Positions 26,296-35,029 of a DNA stretch of 64,000 nt are shown piece by piece. Source of the stretch: an uncultured Bacillaceae bacterium. Lineage in GTDB: Bacteria > Bacillota > Bacilli > Bacillales > Cytobacillaceae. The translations under genes were made by a program, and so were the position numbers. The stretch lies in contig CALKIU010000070.1 of NCBI GenBank assembly GCA_937995745.1, forward strand, positions 1 to 64,000. Reading direction: 5' to 3'. Positions within the stretch are counted from its first letter, which is position 1; every line of letters starts with the position of its first letter. The notes beneath the pieces are model-generated. The model saw nothing but the letters and a program-made list of their open reading frames with translations, was not told the DNA's origin and searched no databases.

Positions 26296-27260
26296 GAAAA
26301 AAAATATTGGCTGCTTTTACGGAAAGCAAGGACGAATTTTTGTCGGGACAATATTTGGCGGATTTAATCGGCTGCTCCCGGACGGCCGTTTGGAAACATA
26401 TCGAAGAACTTCGCAAAGAAGGGTTTGAACTGGAGGCTGTCCGCCGAAAAGGATACCGGATTGTAAAAACGCCGGAAAAAGTGTCCGCTGATGAAATCCG
26501 ACTCGGGTTGAAAACAGAGTTTATGGGACAAAACATCTATTACGAAGAGACCGTGGATTCTACGCAAAAAATTGCCCACCGTCTGAGCATGGAAAATGCT
26601 CCGGAAGGAACATTGGTCATTGCAGATGAACAGCTGCAAGGAAAAGGAAGGCTCGGACGCTCCTGGCATTCTCCCAAATATACAGGCGTGTGGATGAGCC
26701 TTATCTTGCGGCCCGATATTCCGGTGGGGAAAACGCCGCAGCTGACCCTTCTTGCGGCGGTGGCCGTTGTTCAAGGGATACAAGAATTAACGGGATTGCA
26801 GCCGCAAATCAAATGGCCAAACGATATATTGTTGAACGGGAAAAAAGTGACGGGAATCTTGACGGAGCTTCAGGCCGAAGCCGATAAAGTCCATTCGGTC
26901 ATCGTCGGCATTGGAATCAATGCCAACCAGAGAAAAGAGGATTTTCCGCCGGAGATTCGCTCCAAAGCCACATCATTGTTCATTGAACTTGGAGAAAAAG
27001 TCAATCGCGCGGCGCTTATCAGGGCCGTTTTATCAAGAATGGAAAAATTATATAAAATTTACTTGTCAAAAGGTTTTGAACCTGTCAAGCTTCTTTGGGA
27101 AAGCTATGCTCTCAGCATCGGGAAAACAATTACAGCGAGAACTTTGAACAGAACGATTACCGGCAAGGCACTGGGAATTACGGAAGACGGCGTTTTGAAA
27201 ATTGAGGATGAAGGCGGAAAGATTCATTATGTCTATTCGGCCGACATAGAAATTGATTAA
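26280..27260 (+). CDS. birA: Biotin protein ligase / biotin operon repressor
   Basis: BirA attaches biotin to carboxylases and, through an N-terminal helix-turn-helix, represses biotin genes. The product is 326 residues from GTG 26280. The winged helix domain (about residues 1-65, with LADLIGCSRTAVWKHIEELR) identifies the bifunctional class. The ligase core shows GKGRLGRSW near residue 122 and KWPNDILLNGKKVTGIL near residue 178; a C-terminal SH3-like domain follows. Third gene of bshA-cca-birA. Confidence 0.97.
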   Translation: MQSDVRKKILAAFTESKDEFLSGQYLADLIGCSRTAVWKHIEELRKEGFELEAVRRKGYRIVKTPEKVSADEIRLGLKTEFMGQNIYYEETVDSTQKIAHRLSMENAPEGTLVIADEQLQGKGRLGRSWHSPKYTGVWMSLILRPDIPVGKTPQLTLLAAVAVVQGIQELTGLQPQIKWPNDILLNGKKVTGILTELQAEADKVHSVIVGIGINANQRKEDFPPEIRSKATSLFIELGEKVNRAALIRAVLSRMEKLYKIYLSKGFEPVKLLWESYALSIGKTITARTLNRTITGKALGITEDGVLKIEDEGGKIHYVYSADIEID

Positions 27261-27288
27261 AGTTAGCCGGTTATGACATAGAGGTGCC

Positions 27289-27525
27289 ATGCTCGATGTT
27301 TTCCGCCGTCGGAAAATTCGCGTTCCGGCGAAGAAGGCCGGTCTACCCTTTTCGAAGGGGACGGAGAAGACTGTCAAATATTCTTTTCGCAATATTGTCG
27401 GAAATGACAGTAAAAAAACAGATTTTCCCTATTGCGCCCGTTTTTCTGATAATATGTCAGAAAAAAGCAAAATTTCAATCAAACGGTTTGGTTACATTGT
27501 CGAAATGCTTTTCTCTTGCGGTTAA
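27289..27525 (+). CDS. Possible small basic protein, doubtful
   Basis: An open frame of 78 residues, rich in lysine and arginine (MLDVFRRRKIRVPAKKAG at the start), preceded by AGAGGTG. It ends inside the terminator hairpin at 27517, which argues against it. I recognise no family. It could be a chance frame or a decayed gene. Confidence 0.2.
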   Translation: MLDVFRRRKIRVPAKKAGLPFSKGTEKTVKYSFRNIVGNDSKKTDFPYCARFSDNMSEKSKISIKRFGYIVEMLFSCG

Positions 27526-27538
27526 ACCGCATTTTTTT
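27517..27538 (+). terminator. Terminator downstream of birA
   Basis: TGCGG/CCGCA with loop TTAAA, followed by seven T. It lies 257 bases after birA. Confidence 0.75.
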
Positions 27539-27559
27539 GTAGAATGAGTTGGAAAGATT

Positions 27560-27568
27560 TGATATAAT
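27560..27568 (+). promoter_or_regulatory. Extended -10 promoter of panBCD
   Basis: TGATATAAT is a perfect extended -10 element. Transcription would start near 27575, right at the 5' side of the leader helix described in the next entry. Confidence 0.65.
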
Positions 27569-27574
27569 TTTTTT

Positions 27575-27722
27575 GGGCGGTATCTTAGCGGAACTGCACC
27601 TGTTAACGGTTTTCCTGTGTTGAAAAACTCGAAATCTGCCTAGATCCGCACGGACCGGGACAGAGGGATGAAACTGAATGGGAATATTCAAGGATCCTTC
27701 TGTGTTTAAGGATCCTTTTTTA
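27575..27722 (+). ncRNA. Structured leader RNA of panBCD with terminator
   Basis: From the likely transcription start, GCGG-t-ATCT-t-AG (27577-27588) pairs with CT-AGAT-CCGC (27639-27649), a helix broken only by single-base bulges. A terminator follows: AAGGATCC (27690-27697) with GGATCCTT (27710-27717) and a T run to 27722. panB starts 50 bases later. A conserved RNA called the pan motif, a hairpin with bulged bases upstream of panB, is known in Firmicutes. This leader is in the right place, but I cannot confirm the match to its consensus. Confidence 0.5.
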
Positions 27723-27771
27723 TTAGGCAATGTTTCATCTCCTCTTCCAAAAAAAGAAGGAGGAATCAAAG

Positions 27772-28608
27772 ATGAAACAAACGACTGATTTTCTGAAAAT
27801 GAAAAAAAACAAAGAAAAAATTGTCATGCTCACAGCCTATGATTATCCCGCCGCCAAGCAATCGGAAGAAGCCGGCGTGGATATCATTCTCGTGGGCGAT
27901 TCGCTGGGAATGGTCGTTTTAGGCTATGATTCTACCATTCCGGTGACGATGGATGAAATGATCCATCATGCCAAAGCCGTCCGCCGAGGGGCGAAAAATA
28001 CCTTTATTGTTGTCGATATGCCGTTTATGAGTTATCATCTTTCCATACGGGATACGCTCATGAATGCAGCGAGAATTATGCAGGAAGCAGGGGCAAACGC
28101 CGTTAAAATAGAAGGTGCCGACGAGGTGCTTGAGCATATCCGCGCATTAACAAGGGCGGGAGTGCCGGTAGTGGCCCATCTCGGGCTGACACCGCAATCA
28201 GTCGGGGTTCTCGGCGGATATAAAGTTCAAGGAAAGGATGCGTCCGCGGCGAGGAAGTTGATCGAGGATGCGAAGAAATGTGAAGAAGCGGGAGCGTTTA
28301 TGGTCGTTCTCGAATGTGTGCCGAGACAATTGGCAGCAGAGATTACAAAAAGTGTCAATATTCCGACGATTGGCATCGGTGCCGGGGCTGAAACAGACGG
28401 ACAAGTCCTTGTTTACCATGATGTGCTCACTTACGGCGTGGATCGTGTGCCGAAATTTGTCAAACCGTTTGCCAATATTGACGTGGAAGCAATGAAAGGT
28501 TTAAAAGCATATGTCGAAGAAGTGAAGGCCGGCACATTTCCTGAAGAAGCTTATACGTACACGATGAAAGAAGAAGAATTGCTTGAACTGTATGGGGGAA
28601 AAAAATGA
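27772..28608 (+). CDS. panB: 3-methyl-2-oxobutanoate hydroxymethyltransferase
   Basis: PanB makes ketopantoate from 2-ketoisovalerate and methylene-tetrahydrofolate, the first step of pantothenate and CoA synthesis. The product is 278 residues. Metal and substrate residues lie in LVGDSLGMVVLGYDST near residue 42, DMPFMSY near residue 82 and PTIGIGAGAETDGQVLV near residue 197. ATG 27772 has an ideal AAGGAGG site; the longer frame from 27730 runs through the leader. First gene of panBCD. Confidence 0.97.
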   Translation: MKQTTDFLKMKKNKEKIVMLTAYDYPAAKQSEEAGVDIILVGDSLGMVVLGYDSTIPVTMDEMIHHAKAVRRGAKNTFIVVDMPFMSYHLSIRDTLMNAARIMQEAGANAVKIEGADEVLEHIRALTRAGVPVVAHLGLTPQSVGVLGGYKVQGKDASAARKLIEDAKKCEEAGAFMVVLECVPRQLAAEITKSVNIPTIGIGAGAETDGQVLVYHDVLTYGVDRVPKFVKPFANIDVEAMKGLKAYVEEVKAGTFPEEAYTYTMKEEELLELYGGKK

Positions 28609-29453
28609 GAGTAGTAACGACCATTAAAGAAATGCGGGAGATTATCAGAGAAAAAAAAGCGGAGCAAGTTTCCATCGGCTTTGTGCCGACAATGGGGTAT
28701 CTCCATGACGGCCACATCGCTCTAATTCGCAGGGCGAGAGCGGAAAATGACATCGTCGTCGTCAGCATCTTTGTCAACCCGCTGCAATTTGGACCCGATG
28801 AAGACTTTGATATTTATCCGCGGGATTTGGAGCGGGACAAGAAAATTTCCGCCCGGGAAAAAGTCGATTTTATTTTTCATCCTTCAGCGGAAGAAATGTA
28901 TCCGGGAACACTTTCGGTAAAAGTCATTGTCCAAGACAGGACGGATGTTCTCTGCGGAAAGTCCCGTCCCGGCCATTTCGACGGAGTGGCCACCGTATTG
29001 ACGAAACTCTTCCATATTGTCCAGCCTGACCGGGTTTACATGGGCATGAAAGATGCCCAGCAGGTTGCAGTCGTCGAAGGGTTGATTTCCGATTTCAATT
29101 TTCCCATTGAATTGATCCCTGTTGATACGGTTCGTGAAGAGGACGGACTGGCCAAGAGTTCGCGGAACGTTCATTTGACGCCGGAAGAACGGGAGCAGGC
29201 GCCCCACCTTTATAAGAGCCTTCTCGAGGCGAAAAAACTTATTTTAGAGGGCGAAAGAGACGAAGTGAAGATTGTCTCCCATATGAGGGATTACATTACA
29301 GAGAAAACCGATGCCGATATTGATTATATTGAAATCTATTCTTTTCCCCAATTGAAAAAATTGGACAGGCTCGAAGGAAGAATGATCATTGCGTTGGCAG
29401 TCAAATTTTCCAAAGTTCGTCTAATCGATAATATTGTTTTGACAGTTCCGTAA
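28605..29453 (+). CDS. panC: Pantothenate synthetase
   Basis: PanC joins pantoate and beta-alanine with ATP to give pantothenate. The product is 282 residues. Signatures are FVPTMGYLHDGHIALI near residue 26 (ATP-binding HxGH), SIFVNPLQFGPDEDF near residue 53 and the LAKSSRNVHLTPEER block near residue 182 (KMSKS-like). It overlaps panB by four bases. Confidence 0.97.
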   Translation: MRVVTTIKEMREIIREKKAEQVSIGFVPTMGYLHDGHIALIRRARAENDIVVVSIFVNPLQFGPDEDFDIYPRDLERDKKISAREKVDFIFHPSAEEMYPGTLSVKVIVQDRTDVLCGKSRPGHFDGVATVLTKLFHIVQPDRVYMGMKDAQQVAVVEGLISDFNFPIELIPVDTVREEDGLAKSSRNVHLTPEEREQAPHLYKSLLEAKKLILEGERDEVKIVSHMRDYITEKTDADIDYIEIYSFPQLKKLDRLEGRMIIALAVKFSKVRLIDNIVLTVP

Positions 29454-29509
29454 ATTGTGCGGCCTTAAATTTTCCAGATAAAATTTTGCAAGGATAAGGG
29501 GGGAACTTT

Positions 29510-29893
29510 ATGTTTCGCACCATGATGAATGGGAAGCTGCACCGGGCCCGGGTAACGGAAGCCAATTTAAATTATGTGGGCAGCATAACCATTGATGAGG
29601 ATTTGCTTGATGCAGTCGGCATGGTTCCCAATGAAAAAGTGCAAGTGGTCAATAACAATAACGGTGCCAGGTTTGAGACATATATTATTCCCGGCAAAAG
29701 GGGCAGTAGGGAAATTTGTGTAAACGGCGCGGCGGCGAGATTGGTGGAAGTCGGCGATGTGATCATCATTATTTCCTATGCTTTGGTGCCGGAGGAAAAA
29801 TTGGCGGAACACAAGCCAAAAGTAGCCATTTTAAATGAAAATAACGAAATTGTTGAAATGTTGTCATCTGAACCGGAAAAAACAATTTTATAA
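29510..29893 (+). CDS. panD: Aspartate 1-decarboxylase
   Basis: PanD makes beta-alanine from aspartate. It is made as a 127-residue proenzyme that cuts itself to create a pyruvoyl group. The cleavage site Gly24-Ser25 is in NYVGSITID. NNNNGARFETY and CVNGAAARLV are further family blocks. It completes a self-sufficient pantothenate operon and is followed by a terminator. Confidence 0.97.
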   Translation: MFRTMMNGKLHRARVTEANLNYVGSITIDEDLLDAVGMVPNEKVQVVNNNNGARFETYIIPGKRGSREICVNGAAARLVEVGDVIIIISYALVPEEKLAEHKPKVAILNENNEIVEMLSSEPEKTIL

Positions 29894-29895
29894 AA

Positions 29896-29926
29896 GAATG
29901 AGGACCCCATTTACGGGGTCTTATTC
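29896..29926 (+). terminator. Terminator of panBCD
   Basis: GAATGAGGACCCC pairs with GGGGTCTTATTC around ATTTAC (G-U pairs at the base). The tail is T-rich. Confidence 0.8.
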
Positions 29927-30096
29927 TTTATGCCCTCTTGACGGTTGCACCGGCATGGGACGGGAGGGGGAATCCTTTTTTTGCATCGGTTCATGAATAG
30001 TTGTACATCTTTCATCAGTTGAACCCATTTCTCCGGATTGCAGAAATGTGCCGGTTATGGTAACGTTGAAATCGTTGCAGCATGGGGGTTGAAATT

Positions 30097-32901
30097 GTGA
30101 GAAACAAATACGTGGTCATAGATTTGGAAACAACAGGGAATTCCCCGAAAAAGGGAGATAAGATTATTCAGTTTGCCGCCTGTGTTGTCGAAAACGGAAA
30201 AATAACCGGGCAATATTCGTCTTTCGTCAATCCGGGGAAAGAGATTCCCTCTTTTATAGAAGAATTGACAGGAATTACAGCAGAAACAGTTGGGAAAGCT
30301 CCGTTCTTTTTTGAGATAGCGCCCAAAATTGCATCCTTGCTTGAGGAAGCGGTTTTTGTCGCCCACAATGCCGTTTTTGATTTATCTTTCCTGCAAAATG
30401 AATTGCAAGAAGCGGGATTTGCCGGTTTTAACGGGCCGGTTTTGGATACGGTGGAATTGGCAAGAATTCTCTTGCCCGGAGCGGACAGCTACAGGCTGGG
30501 AGAATTGGCCGCTTTGGCGGGAATAGACCATGAACGGCCCCACCAAGCGGACAGCGATGCTCTTGTTACCGCGCAATTGCTGCTCATGTTCATGGACCGT
30601 TTGTTGGCCATGCCGAGGGTTACTCTCAGCAAGCTTGTGGAACTGTCAAAAAAGTTAAAGAACGATCTTTCTGTTCTTTTTGAAGAACAACTGTATAAAA
30701 AGGATCAAACTGTAGAAACATTGGCTCCCGATTTGGAAATTTACCGGGGGATCGCTTTAAAAAAGTACCGTGACCCCGTTTTTAACCCGCCCGGAACAGA
30801 TAAACGGGAAACGTCACCATATCCGTCCGCAGCTGCGCAGAAGGAGCTGTTGTTCAAAAAAGCGTTTCCCCGTTCGGAAGAAAGAAGCGCCCAGTTTCAG
30901 ATGATGGACGCCGTGTATGCGTCCTTTACAGACAACGAGCATGCTGTCATTGAAACCGGCGCCGACGCAGGCAAGACGATGGCTTATTTAGTTCCGGCTG
31001 CTTATTTTGCCAAGGAAACAAGGGAAAAGGTTGTTATCAGCGCATATACTTTGCAGCTTCAGAAACAGTTATTGGAAAATGATGTTCCCCTCATGAAAAC
31101 AGTGCTGCCTTTTCATATAGAAGCGGCTCTGTTAAAAGGCCGGAACAACTATCTAAATTTGGCGAAGTTCATCCACTCTTTGCATGAAGATGATCGCAAT
31201 TATGACACAGTAATGACGAAAATGCAAATTCTTGTCTGGCTTTTGGAAACGGAAACAGGCGATTATGATGAACTTCATCTTTCCGGCGGCGGAATGAGGT
31301 TTATAGAAAAACTGAACCGCGGAGCATGTTTTGATACAGAGGGGGAAGCAAAGGCCCGCTACGATTTTTATCATCGCGCGTTAACCAACGCTAAAAATGC
31401 CGATCTGATCATTACGAACCACTATTGTCTGCTTGCCGCCGCTGCGGCAAAAAATTCTGTCTTTCCGACCTGTCGTTATTGTATAATCGATGATGGCCAC
31501 CATTTTTATAAAGCGGCCGGGAGTTTTTTTGGGGAGTCGTTCGATTATTTTTCTGTCCGGACGCGGTTGCAGCGGTTTTCCGGTTTGGAGAAGATTTTGT
31601 TTCACGATGAAGCGTTTCAACAATGGCCGGCAAAAGAACTTCCCCATCCTTTTCAGCTCAGTCAATTGTATGATGATTTGCTCTGGGAAACGGAAGAGTT
31701 TTTTGCAAATCTCATTAATTTTGCGAAAGAGAAAGCCGGGACGCAAAACCATCATCGTTTGACCGTCCGCCTGTCGAAACAAAAGTTTCCCTTCATCTGG
31801 AGAAAAACGGCGGACAATGCGCAAAGACTTGTTTTGCTGCTGAAAGACATGCAAGAATTTTTGCAAGTTTTTTCAAGAACTTTAAAATCCAAAAACATTG
31901 CAAACACGAATAAAGGACGGGAAGTGTCCCATAATTTAGAATTGTTCATTCAAGATTTGGAAGATATGCGCGTAAAATTGCGATCTTTATTCATAGAAGA
32001 AGACGGAACGACCGCCGTATGGATCGAGACAGATGTGCGTGCCCCCCATAACACGACAACTGTCTTTGCGCAGCCTGTCAGTGTTGCGTCCCGCCTCCGG
32101 GAATCTTTTTTCGGGAAAATGAATAGCGCGGTGGTAACATCGGCCACACTGACAGCAGAGAATTCGTTTCATTTTATTCTAAATGAGCTCGGTCTTGACG
32201 AAGGCGAGTGCCGGACGGTAAAAATTCCAGCACCTTTTATGTACCGGAAACAAGTCAAAATGATTGTCCCGGATGATTTGCCGGAAGTAAATGCCGTCTC
32301 TTCCGCTGAATATGTTTCATCCATCTGCCAACACATAGTCTCCGTTGCAGAAGCAGTGCAAGGAAGGATCCTGATTTTGTTCACTTCCCGTGAGATGCTG
32401 AAGCAGACATATGATTGGATTGCGGAAAGCGGTTTGCTTGTCGATTATGCCCTCATTGCCCAGGATGTAAGCAACGGAAGCAGAAACCGGCTGTTAAAGA
32501 AATTTCTCCGGTTCGAAAAGGCAATCCTGTTTGGGACCAACAGTTTCTGGGAAGGAATCGACATTCAAGGCGAAAAGCTGTCTTGTCTCATCATGGCCAG
32601 ATTGCCTTTTTCCCCTCCTACCGATCCGCTAACGGAAGCGAAAAGCGAATGGATCTCCCGGAACGGGGGAAATTCATTTTTGGATTATTCCCTGCCGGAA
32701 GCCATTATCCGCTTTAAACAAGGGTTGGGCAGGCTGTTGCGGTCGGAAGGGGAACGGGGAGTGGCGTTGATCCTGGACAGAAGGATCATGACCGCTTCTT
32801 ATGGAAAGGCGTTTTTGCAATCTGTTCCCCGCGTTCCGGTGACGGAGGCAAATATAAAGGACGCTGCCGCATATATTCGAGCATGGCTGCGCGCAAATTA
32901 A
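30097..32901 (+). CDS. dinG: DinG-family exonuclease/helicase-like protein
   Basis: The product is about 934 residues (B. subtilis DinG 931). Residues 1-170 form a DnaQ-type 3'-5' exonuclease (VVIDLETTG, HNAVFDLSFL, HQADSDALV). The rest is an XPD-like helicase core with Walker A GADAGKT near residue 292, IIDDGHHF in place of the usual DEAH box, and QGLGRLLRS near the end. No cysteine set for an iron-sulfur cluster is seen. The related S. aureus protein acts as a nuclease rather than a helicase, which the altered DEAH box here would also fit. GTG 30097 with GGGGG upstream is preferred to ATG 30082. Confidence 0.92.
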   Translation: MRNKYVVIDLETTGNSPKKGDKIIQFAACVVENGKITGQYSSFVNPGKEIPSFIEELTGITAETVGKAPFFFEIAPKIASLLEEAVFVAHNAVFDLSFLQNELQEAGFAGFNGPVLDTVELARILLPGADSYRLGELAALAGIDHERPHQADSDALVTAQLLLMFMDRLLAMPRVTLSKLVELSKKLKNDLSVLFEEQLYKKDQTVETLAPDLEIYRGIALKKYRDPVFNPPGTDKRETSPYPSAAAQKELLFKKAFPRSEERSAQFQMMDAVYASFTDNEHAVIETGADAGKTMAYLVPAAYFAKETREKVVISAYTLQLQKQLLENDVPLMKTVLPFHIEAALLKGRNNYLNLAKFIHSLHEDDRNYDTVMTKMQILVWLLETETGDYDELHLSGGGMRFIEKLNRGACFDTEGEAKARYDFYHRALTNAKNADLIITNHYCLLAAAAAKNSVFPTCRYCIIDDGHHFYKAAGSFFGESFDYFSVRTRLQRFSGLEKILFHDEAFQQWPAKELPHPFQLSQLYDDLLWETEEFFANLINFAKEKAGTQNHHRLTVRLSKQKFPFIWRKTADNAQRLVLLLKDMQEFLQVFSRTLKSKNIANTNKGREVSHNLELFIQDLEDMRVKLRSLFIEEDGTTAVWIETDVRAPHNTTTVFAQPVSVASRLRESFFGKMNSAVVTSATLTAENSFHFILNELGLDEGECRTVKIPAPFMYRKQVKMIVPDDLPEVNAVSSAEYVSSICQHIVSVAEAVQGRILILFTSREMLKQTYDWIAESGLLVDYALIAQDVSNGSRNRLLKKFLRFEKAILFGTNSFWEGIDIQGEKLSCLIMARLPFSPPTDPLTEAKSEWISRNGGNSFLDYSLPEAIIRFKQGLGRLLRSEGERGVALILDRRIMTASYGKAFLQSVPRVPVTEANIKDAAAYIRAWLRAN

Positions 32902-32947
32902 ATACAGGAAAAATTTAAAATAATCTTCTTTTTTCCTTGCCGTTTAT

Positions 32948-32956
32948 TGATATAAT
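32948..32956 (+). promoter_or_regulatory. Extended -10 promoter of ypmA
   Basis: TGATATAAT, a perfect extended -10 element, 45 bases before ypmA. Confidence 0.55.
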
Positions 32957-33001
32957 ATTCCTGAAATATTCATTGACGCTTCATTCGGAGGTAATATTTT
33001 T

Positions 33002-33172
33002 ATGGAGAGCAAAATCGAAGTTTTGTCAACGGTGAAAATTACATACAGCCCTGATTTGTACAAGATTGTCGACTGCCTGAACCGGACATTGAAAGATCAG
33101 GATTTAATGTTCGGTCTTGCATTGGATAAAGAAGATCAGAATAAAGCCGTTTTTACTATTTATCGCACATAA
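33002..33172 (+). CDS. ypmA: Small conserved protein YpmA
   Basis: The product is 56 residues with a clear CGGAGGT ribosome site. It begins MESKIEVLSTVKITYS and ends with the family's AVFTIYRT. I recognise it as the YpmA family, which precedes ypmB and aspB in B. subtilis. The function is unknown. It is soluble, with one cysteine (Cys28 or near). It is easily missed because of its length. Fourteen bases separate it from ypmB. Confidence 0.88.
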   Translation: MESKIEVLSTVKITYSPDLYKIVDCLNRTLKDQDLMFGLALDKEDQNKAVFTIYRT

Positions 33173-33185
33173 TGGGGTATGCGAC

Positions 33186-33665
33186 GTGAAAAAATGGTTC
33201 TGGATAGGCGGATTGCTTGTCTTTCTTTTGTTGGGAGCGGCCGGCGTGATTTACATAAAAGCGATGGAGCCGTTTAATGAAGCGGAAAAAATTGCTGTCG
33301 AGATTGCCAAAAAAGAAGCCGAACTCGTGACGATTGATGATTTCAGCATTTACAACGGGACGAAAACGTATTTTGTTGTGAAAGGAAAAGACATACGGGG
33401 ACGAAAATTCGTTGTTTGGATTCCGGAAGAGAAAAAAGATCGCAAAATTACCGTGAGAAGAGAAAAAGACGGCATTACCGAGGAAGAGGCCCGGAAAATT
33501 GTCATGCAAAAGAAAACGCCTAAGGAAATCATGTCAGTCAAACTGGGCATGGAGAATAACATCCCTTTGTGGGAAATATATTATCGCTCCAATAAAGATG
33601 CCATCAGCTATTATTACATCGACTTCACTACCGGAGAAATGTTGAAAGACATTGAAAATTTATAA
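33186..33665 (+). CDS. ypmB: YpmB family (DUF5590) membrane-anchored protein
   Basis: The product is 159 residues. An N-terminal helix (WFWIGGLLVFLLLGAAGVIYI) acts as a signal anchor; the rest is outside the membrane and contains two PepSY-like halves (VEIAKKEAELVTIDDFSIYNG and TEEEARKIVMQKKTPKEIMS). PepSY-type domains often hold back peptidases or bind cell-wall enzymes, but no role is shown for this one. GTG 33186 is chosen; the longer frame would overlap ypmA. It overlaps no gene and runs into aspB after 19 bases. Confidence 0.88.
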   Translation: MKKWFWIGGLLVFLLLGAAGVIYIKAMEPFNEAEKIAVEIAKKEAELVTIDDFSIYNGTKTYFVVKGKDIRGRKFVVWIPEEKKDRKITVRREKDGITEEEARKIVMQKKTPKEIMSVKLGMENNIPLWEIYYRSNKDAISYYYIDFTTGEMLKDIENL

Positions 33666-33684
33666 TAGACTCGGAGGTAAAAAG

Positions 33685-34878
33685 ATGGATATGAAACTGG
33701 CAGAAAGAGTAAAAGCATTAACACCTTCGGCCACGTTGGCCATTACTGCAAAAGCAAAAGAATTAAAAGCCCAAGGCATCGATGTGATAGGCCTCGGCGC
33801 CGGGGAGCCGGATTTTAACACGCCGGACCATATCATCGAGGCGGCCTATAAGTCCATGAAGGAAGGGCTGACAAAATATACTCCTTCCGGAGGGCTTCCG
33901 GCTTTAAAAGAAGAAATTATTAAAAAGTTTCAGAGGGATCAAGGCCTTTCCTACACGCAAAAAGAAATCATTGTCACAAGCGGCGCCAAGCACGCTCTTT
34001 ATACGTTGTTCCAGGTTATCCTCGATGAAGGCGATGAAGTTATTATTCCAAAGCCTTATTGGGTCAGCTATCCGGAGCAGGTGAAACTGGCCGGTGGTGT
34101 GCCGGTATTTGTGGATGCTTTGGAAGAAAATCATTTTAAAATTACTCCCGAACAGCTTCGCGAGGCAATTACCGATAAAACGAAAGCTGTTATCATTAAC
34201 TCGCCGAGCAACCCGACCGGCATGATCTATGAAAAAGAAGAACTTGAAGCCATTGGAAAAGTGGCCTTGGAACACAATATTTTAATCGTGTCCGATGAGA
34301 TTTACGAGAAACTTGTTTACGGAGACCATAAACATGTTTCCATTGCCCAACTTTCTCCTGAATTGAAAAATCAAACGATTATCATCAACGGAGTCTCCAA
34401 ATCTCATTCCATGACGGGTTGGCGCATCGGTTATGCGGCAGGAAACGAAAAAATCATCAGCGCGATGACCAATCTGGCCAGCCACAGCACGTCCAATCCG
34501 ACGACTCCGGCGCAATACGCGGCGATTGCAGCTTATGCCGGGCCGGAAGAGCCTGTTTTGGAAATGAAAGCGGCATTTGAGAAAAGATTGGACACGATTT
34601 ATGAGCAGCTCATTCAAATACCCGGATTTTCCTGCGCAAAACCTCAAGGAGCCTTTTACTTGTATCCCAACGTCCGCAAAGCGGCGGAAATGACGGGATA
34701 TGAATCAGTCGATGCATTTGCCCAAGCCCTGTTGGAGGAAGCAAATGTGGCCATCGTTCCGGGTTCGGGATTCGGCACGCCGGATAATATCCGTCTCTCT
34801 TATGCGACGTCCCTTGAATTGTTGGAAGAGGCCATCAGAAGAATCAAGCGCTTCGTGGAAGAAAAAATGAATAAATAA
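33685..34878 (+). CDS. aspB: Aspartate aminotransferase
   Basis: AspB is a PLP enzyme that interconverts aspartate and oxaloacetate with glutamate and 2-oxoglutarate. The product is 397 residues, class I subgroup gamma. SPSNPTGMIY near residue 173, the PLP lysine in NGVSKSHSMTGWRIGY near residue 239 and the C-terminal arginine in NIRLSYATS are visible. ATG 33685 has CGGAGGT upstream. Last gene of ypmA-ypmB-aspB, then a terminator. Confidence 0.97.
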   Translation: MDMKLAERVKALTPSATLAITAKAKELKAQGIDVIGLGAGEPDFNTPDHIIEAAYKSMKEGLTKYTPSGGLPALKEEIIKKFQRDQGLSYTQKEIIVTSGAKHALYTLFQVILDEGDEVIIPKPYWVSYPEQVKLAGGVPVFVDALEENHFKITPEQLREAITDKTKAVIINSPSNPTGMIYEKEELEAIGKVALEHNILIVSDEIYEKLVYGDHKHVSIAQLSPELKNQTIIINGVSKSHSMTGWRIGYAAGNEKIISAMTNLASHSTSNPTTPAQYAAIAAYAGPEEPVLEMKAAFEKRLDTIYEQLIQIPGFSCAKPQGAFYLYPNVRKAAEMTGYESVDAFAQALLEEANVAIVPGSGFGTPDNIRLSYATSLELLEEAIRRIKRFVEEKMNK

Positions 34879-34885
34879 TGAAGGG

Positions 34886-34924
34886 AAAACGGATGGCCGT
34901 TTTAAAGGCTGTCCGTTTTCTTTT
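34886..34924 (+). terminator. Terminator after aspB
   Basis: AAAACGGATGGCC pairs with GGCTGTCCGTTTT (two G-U pairs), then a T-rich tail. Confidence 0.85.
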
Positions 34925-35001
34925 CAACGGGCAGGATTTCGTTTGTGAAAATTCCTTCATTGAGCTTGCGGATTTTCCGGGACGTTATTTGCGAACCTTC
35001 A

Positions 35002-35010
35002 TGATATACT
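35002..35010 (+). promoter_or_regulatory. Extended -10 promoter of dnaD
   Basis: TGATATACT, an extended -10 element 20 bases before dnaD. Confidence 0.55.
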
Positions 35011-35029
35011 AAAATAGAGGTGTCCGCGA

